Part shown: one piece after another, positions 60,381-64,000 of the stretch
Position numbering within the stretch: position 1 is the stretch's first letter
How the letters are laid out: each line of letters opens with the position of its first letter
Source of the DNA: JAMZMI01 sp039970095
Lineage (GTDB): Bacteria; Bacteroidota; Bacteroidia; Cytophagales; Cyclobacteriaceae
NCBI GenBank assembly: GCA_039970095.1
Contig: JBDVMP010000062.1
Span: forward strand, 33,151-97,150
DNA: 64,000 nt
Direction: 5' to 3'
Notes under the pieces: generated by a model
Told to the model about the DNA's origin: nothing
Database searches by the model: none
The model's input: the letters and a program-made list of their open reading frames with translations, nothing else
Made by a program: the position numbers and the translations under genes

Positions 60381-60749
60381 CTATGTCGGAGGGTTGTCTA
60401 CCCAATGCTGGATTTCATTGACTACCCAGCTGATATTGGTTTTTACATCCAGATCGTCGAAGCGGATGAAGCGAACTCCTAAAGACTCCAATCGTTCTTG
60501 TCTTTTAGCATCCCTTTCTGGCTGGTCATCATGGTGATGAGTGCTGCCGTCCACTTCTATGGCCAGCATCAGGTCTTTGCAATAGAAATCAACAATGTAT
60601 TGATCAATGGGTATTTGCCTGCTAAAACGTGCCCCGAGTTGCTTGTTCTTGATTTCCTGCCACAATAATATTTCACCTAAAGTCATGTTGTTTCTGAGCT
60701 TCCTTGCGAGAGGCACCAACTTGGGATTGTATGGAATGATTTTTCTCAA
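60381..60749 (-). CDS. DUF559 endonuclease domain protein
   Basis: A 122-residue Vsr-like PD-(D/E)xK protein. It starts MRKIIPYNPKLVPLARKLRN, with TLGEILLWQEIKNKQLGARF, DQYIVDFYCKDLMLAIEVDG (catalytic Asp and Glu) and a C-terminal QERLESLGVRFIRF. DUF559 proteins occur widely, often next to GC-rich inverted repeats, and their biological role is unproven. Here a dual-hairpin repeat begins 18 bases upstream of its start. Confidence 0.9.
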   Translation of the reverse strand: MRKIIPYNPKLVPLARKLRNNMTLGEILLWQEIKNKQLGARFSRQIPIDQYIVDFYCKDLMLAIEVDGSTHHHDDQPERDAKRQERLESLGVRFIRFDDLDVKTNISWVVNEIQHWVDNPPT

Positions 60750-60766
60750 GGCTAGTAATACCTAAT

Positions 60767-60847
60767 ACCCACCCCCGACCCCTCCCGGGAGGGGAGTCTC
60801 CATTGCGGAAAGTCTCCTCCTGGGAGGAGATTTAGAGGTGGGTTCTT
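60767..60847. repeat. GC-rich dual-hairpin repeat, complete copy
   Basis: Outer arms ACCCACC (60767-60773) and GGTGGGT (60837-60843) enclose a perfect 16-base palindrome at 60779-60794 (CCCCTCCC/GGGAGGGG) and a near-perfect one at 60814-60829 (CTCCTCC/GGAGGAG). The last 22 bases (60826-60847) recur at 62318-62339. Resembles non-autonomous palindromic elements repeated across Bacteroidota genomes. Confidence 0.8.
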
Positions 60848-60883
60848 TAAAAATAGTTAAAACCGATTTATTAATTTAGTTGT

Positions 60884-62269
60884 ATGTCAGAAAAACCATC
60901 AATTGATATTCAATCCCCTTCAACGGATTTTCAAGATCACCTCAACCTCCCCGATAATCAGCGTATTTTTTTCTCTGGCCTTTTTGGAATAGGAAAGACC
61001 TACTTTTTGGATAAGTTTTTTAAAGAAAGGGAAGATAAATATGCTGTTATCCACCTTTATCCGGTCAACTATTCGGTAGCTCAAAATGAGGACATATTTG
61101 AACTGATTAAATTCGATATTTTGTATCAGCTGATGGTGGATTTTAGCGAGGAGAATCTTTTTGATAACCCTAAAATTTCCACCTCTATTCAAGCGTGCTT
61201 CTATTTACAGAATTCAGCAAATGCGGTACTTAAACCCCTCCTTGACGGATTTCGAAAGGTGTCTGATAAGGTTGATGGACTATTTAAAGTAGCAGAATCT
61301 ATTGAAAAACTTGGTGCAATTAATATTGAAGCTTTTGATGAATTTAAGAAAGAGAATTCTTCAAAACTCCCGACTATCACAGAGTATCTTAAGGGCCAAA
61401 TAAAGACCATAGGCTCAATTTATGAGAGGGATTACTATACTATTCTTATAAGGGAGTTAATTGCTGAACTAACGGAAAAGAAAAAGACCGTTCTGATAAT
61501 TGATGATTTGGATAGAGTTGATCCAGAACATATTTTCAGAATCCTAAATGTGTTTGCTGCTCATTTTGATATCAGCGAGACAGAGAACAAATTTGGATTT
61601 AGCAAAGTGATCGTTGTTGCAGATCACAAAAACGTCCAATCTATATTTCGCTACAAGTTTGGAGTGGATGCTGACTTTAATGGGTATGTCGATAAGTTTT
61701 ATTCTGTTAAACCATTTCGGTTTGATAATAGGTCTGCGGTCAATAATTGGGTTTCTGAAAATTTCAAATTTAGAAGTAGTGATAATAAATTTTTGAGTAC
61801 CATTTTACTAGGTCTTATTTCAGGTAGCTTTATTTCACTTAGGCAACTATTCAAATTTAATTTTGATTTGAATTTGCAATCGGAACTTGAAAAAACCAGT
61901 GATTATTTTTTGTCTGCCCATGCCAAGATTTTGTCTGACATCTTCGGCGATAATTCATTATTGATTGATTTAATAGGGAAAATTGATAAATCATTTCCTA
62001 GAAACTGGCAAGGGTTTAGGGATCTAAAGAAAGTTGACCATTGGTGTAGGATGTATGTTTTTACTCCACTTGTTGCGGCATATGGTGATTTACCACCGGA
62101 CCTTTTTGCCCCTGAGCAAGAGGTTAATATCGTTGTGGAAGGTGAAGAACTCAGTTTGAAGAGAGATGATATGAAGGCGGACATTTTTTATCTACAAGAC
62201 CCGTTGATTGAAGAATTGGATTTTTGGAAATTGACGTCAAAGGCTTTCGAATTTTTACTAAAAAAGTAA
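60884..62269 (+). CDS. KAP-family P-loop NTPase
   Basis: A 461-residue protein. Walker A is FGIGKTYFLDKF (about 35-46), Walker B is TVLIIDDLDRVDPEHI (about 201-216), the KAP signature. A helical insertion (about 85-165) lacks obvious membrane helices. KAP NTPases in bacteria are associated with phage exclusion and membrane-linked complexes in several known systems. The gene is visibly more AT-rich than both neighbours and lies between two copies of a GC-rich repeat, suggesting horizontal acquisition. Function here is unknown. Confidence 0.85.
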   Translation: MSEKPSIDIQSPSTDFQDHLNLPDNQRIFFSGLFGIGKTYFLDKFFKEREDKYAVIHLYPVNYSVAQNEDIFELIKFDILYQLMVDFSEENLFDNPKISTSIQACFYLQNSANAVLKPLLDGFRKVSDKVDGLFKVAESIEKLGAINIEAFDEFKKENSSKLPTITEYLKGQIKTIGSIYERDYYTILIRELIAELTEKKKTVLIIDDLDRVDPEHIFRILNVFAAHFDISETENKFGFSKVIVVADHKNVQSIFRYKFGVDADFNGYVDKFYSVKPFRFDNRSAVNNWVSENFKFRSSDNKFLSTILLGLISGSFISLRQLFKFNFDLNLQSELEKTSDYFLSAHAKILSDIFGDNSLLIDLIGKIDKSFPRNWQGFRDLKKVDHWCRMYVFTPLVAAYGDLPPDLFAPEQEVNIVVEGEELSLKRDDMKADIFYLQDPLIEELDFWKLTSKAFEFLLKK

Positions 62270-62295
62270 TAAGTGCTTTTTAATAAGAGGGCATC

Positions 62296-62339
62296 TCCGT
62301 TCCCAACTCCCCTCCCTGGAGATTTAGAGGTGGGTTCTT
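62296..62339. repeat. GC-rich repeat, partial copy on the right of the KAP gene
   Basis: Shares CCCCTCCC-like sequence and then 22 identical bases (62318-62339, from GGAGATTTAGAGG to GGGTTCTT) with the complete copy on the left, in the same orientation. It has lost most of the hairpin part. Confidence 0.75.
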
Positions 62340-62446
62340 CGTTCCAGAAGGTTTTTCACCTCCACAACCATCCCCACATTTATTCAAACGGCTCGCTATC
62401 CACCTCGCATTTTCCCTACCTTTGAATCTGGATAAAAGATTCAAAT

Positions 62447-64000
62447 ATGTCGCAGGTTACCACCCCATACAAACCCAAAAATCATATTCGCATCGTCACG
62501 GCCGCTTCCCTTTTCGATGGGCATGATGCCGCGATCAATATTATGCGCCGCATCATCCAGTCCACGGGCTGTGAGGTGATACATCTTGGTCATGACCGCT
62601 CTGTGCAGGAGATAGTGGATTGTGCCATCCAGGAGGACGTGCAGGCCATCGCCATTACCTCATATCAGGGTGGCCACATGGAGTTTTTCAAATACATGTA
62701 TGACCTGCTCAAAGAACGAGGAGCAAACCAAATCAAGATTTTTGGAGGCGGAGGAGGAACCATCCTGCCGGAGGAAATAGAGGAACTACATCAGTACGGG
62801 ATCACCCGTATCTATGCGCCCGATGATGGGCGATCCATGGGTCTGCAAGGCATGATCAACGATCTTGTAGCGCAAGCAGACTTTACAGTAGGCGAAAACC
62901 TCAACGGACAGATCAAGACACTGGATAGCGGAAATGCTTCCGACATTGCCCGAGTGATTACGGCAGTTGAAAATTTCCCGGAGGAAAATAAGTCCGTGCT
63001 GGATGAAATCCGTCAGCAAATTGAGAATAAGAAATTGGCTCCCGTATTAGGGATTACCGGAACGGGTGGAGCCGGAAAGTCATCGTTGGTAGATGAACTG
63101 GTAAGGCGCTTCCTGACAGACTTTGACCAAAAGAAAATCGCCGTTATTTCTGTTGATCCATCCAAGCGAAAAACCGGAGGAGCACTTTTAGGTGACCGCA
63201 TTCGCATGAATGCCATCTTCAACGATCGGGTTTACATGCGTTCGCTGGCTACTCGCCAGTCTAACCTGGCTTTGTCCAAATATGTGAGAGATGCCGTGGA
63301 TGTGGCCAAAGCAGCTGGTTTTGATTTGATCATTTTGGAGACATCCGGTATTGGGCAGTCCGATACGGAGATCACGGATCACTCTGATCTGTCGCTTTAT
63401 GTGATGACTCCAGAGTACGGTGCAGCCACTCAGCTTGAGAAGATCGACATGCTCGATTTTGCTGATGTCATCGCACTCAACAAATTTGACAAGAGAGGAG
63501 CACTAGATGCACTGCGAGATGTGAAAAAGCAGTTTAAACGCAACCATGGATTGTGGGAAACAGCAGATGAGGATTTGCCTGTTTATGGCACCATTGCTTC
63601 GCAATTCAACGATCCGGGCATGAACCAGCTATATAAGTCCATCATGGATTTGCTGGTTGAGAAAACAGGAGTTGACCTTAAGTCAAACTTTGCTTCGGCT
63701 CACGAATTATCAGAAAAGATCTACATCATTCCGCCAAAGCGGGTAAGATATCTATCGGAGATTTCTGACCTCATCAGAGATTATAACGAAAAAGCTGAGC
63801 TGCAAAAAGAGGTGGCTCAGAAGCTATATAGCCTTGAAAATACCGCCGCAATTTTGCTGGATAAGGAAGAGGCGCTGAAAGCAATTGAAGAGGCAAGGGA
63901 GAAACTCAAACTCGACCTTGATCCGCACAATCAGAAAATATTGGATGAGTGGCCCGCGAAAAAAGCCAACTACGAGAGCGATGCATTTTGCTATGAAGTG
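62447..64000 (+). CDS. icmF: Fused isobutyryl/methylmalonyl-CoA mutase IcmF (partial, runs off the window)
   Basis: 518 codons to the window edge. An N-terminal B12-binding domain (about 10-145) with AASLFDGHDAAI, ITSYQGGHMEFF and FGGGGGTI is followed by a MeaI-like G-protein chaperone domain (about 195-420) with P-loop GITGTGGAGKSS, VDPSKRKTGGALLGDRIRM and NKFDKRGA. The catalytic mutase barrel begins at the window edge. IcmF interconverts branched and linear acyl-CoAs with adenosylcobalamin. The AGKSS P-loop and DGHD (B12 ligand His) are intact. Confidence 0.93.
   Translation, partial: MSQVTTPYKPKNHIRIVTAASLFDGHDAAINIMRRIIQSTGCEVIHLGHDRSVQEIVDCAIQEDVQAIAITSYQGGHMEFFKYMYDLLKERGANQIKIFGGGGGTILPEEIEELHQYGITRIYAPDDGRSMGLQGMINDLVAQADFTVGENLNGQIKTLDSGNASDIARVITAVENFPEENKSVLDEIRQQIENKKLAPVLGITGTGGAGKSSLVDELVRRFLTDFDQKKIAVISVDPSKRKTGGALLGDRIRMNAIFNDRVYMRSLATRQSNLALSKYVRDAVDVAKAAGFDLIILETSGIGQSDTEITDHSDLSLYVMTPEYGAATQLEKIDMLDFADVIALNKFDKRGALDALRDVKKQFKRNHGLWETADEDLPVYGTIASQFNDPGMNQLYKSIMDLLVEKTGVDLKSNFASAHELSEKIYIIPPKRVRYLSEISDLIRDYNEKAELQKEVAQKLYSLENTAAILLDKEEALKAIEEAREKLKLDLDPHNQKILDEWPAKKANYESDAFCYEV

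Overview
The window is chromosomal DNA from a Bacteroidota bacterium, most likely a marine member of the Cytophagales (Reichenbachiella/Fulvivirga/Marivirga-like). The lineage is inferred from several features: secreted proteins with type IX secretion (T9SS) C-terminal domains, a PID-CTERM microprotein, DUF6090 and DUF3667 proteins, an ExbB-ExbD-ExbD operon with an extra small membrane protein, a fused E1 alpha/beta keto-acid dehydrogenase, promoters of the TTG-N18-TAnnTTTG type, and few Shine-Dalgarno sites. No rRNA is present, so the genus is not fixed by the sequence.

Layout. 0-3.4 kb: end of rsmA, then mgtE, a 2-hydroxyacid dehydrogenase, greA (own promoter and a terminator-like leader hairpin) and a HIT hydrolase. 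3.6-10.1 kb: ruvC, diverging from a tightly overlapping seven-gene operon (flippase-like protein, glycosyltransferase, small unknown, SpoIIE-type phosphatase, polysaccharide deacetylase, TatD nuclease, asparaginase). 10.2 kb: tRNA-Ser(GGA). 10.3-12.6 kb: ExbB/ExbD energy-transducing operon with a strong terminator. 12.6-15.6 kb, minus strand: coiled-coil lipoprotein, a gene-poor 0.5 kb, HNH protein, smpB, tsaD. 15.6-23.4 kb: tamB, photolyase, small unknown, RNase P RNA, and an NtrC-like regulator starting 21 bases after the RNase P RNA. 23.4-32.5 kb: a 41-residue lipoprotein, an orphan LuxE-like protein, a lipoprotein, E1 alpha/beta fusion, alanine dehydrogenase, HsdR-N-like nuclease, MFS transporter, NDH-2. 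32.6-42.0 kb: two sensor kinases, alpha/beta hydrolase, a membrane-patatin fusion, a retropepsin-PDZ protein.

42.0-60.0 kb is more accessory: a large secreted protein followed by a PID-CTERM microprotein, a membrane TPR-LuxR regulator, an unusual chain of DUF6090/cupin cistrons that share the same 5' end, a YHYH/YwqK/SCO lipoprotein trio, a beta-rich protein coupled to a TPR histidine kinase, a DsbA-like protein and two tandem T9SS pectate lyases. 60.0-62.4 kb is the strangest part: an array of degenerate 21-base repeats that can encode a heptapeptide-repeat microprotein, a DUF559 nuclease, and a KAP-type NTPase bracketed by copies of a GC-rich dual-hairpin repeat. The window ends inside icmF (fused acyl-CoA mutase).

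The best candidates for something undescribed are (1) four translationally coupled cistrons, encoding unrelated or truncated products, that all begin with the same 48-base segment (46.6-48.6 kb); (2) the 21-base repeat array (60.07-60.37 kb); and (3) the repeat-bracketed KAP NTPase with its neighbouring DUF559 nuclease. All readings were made by eye; no database search was run.
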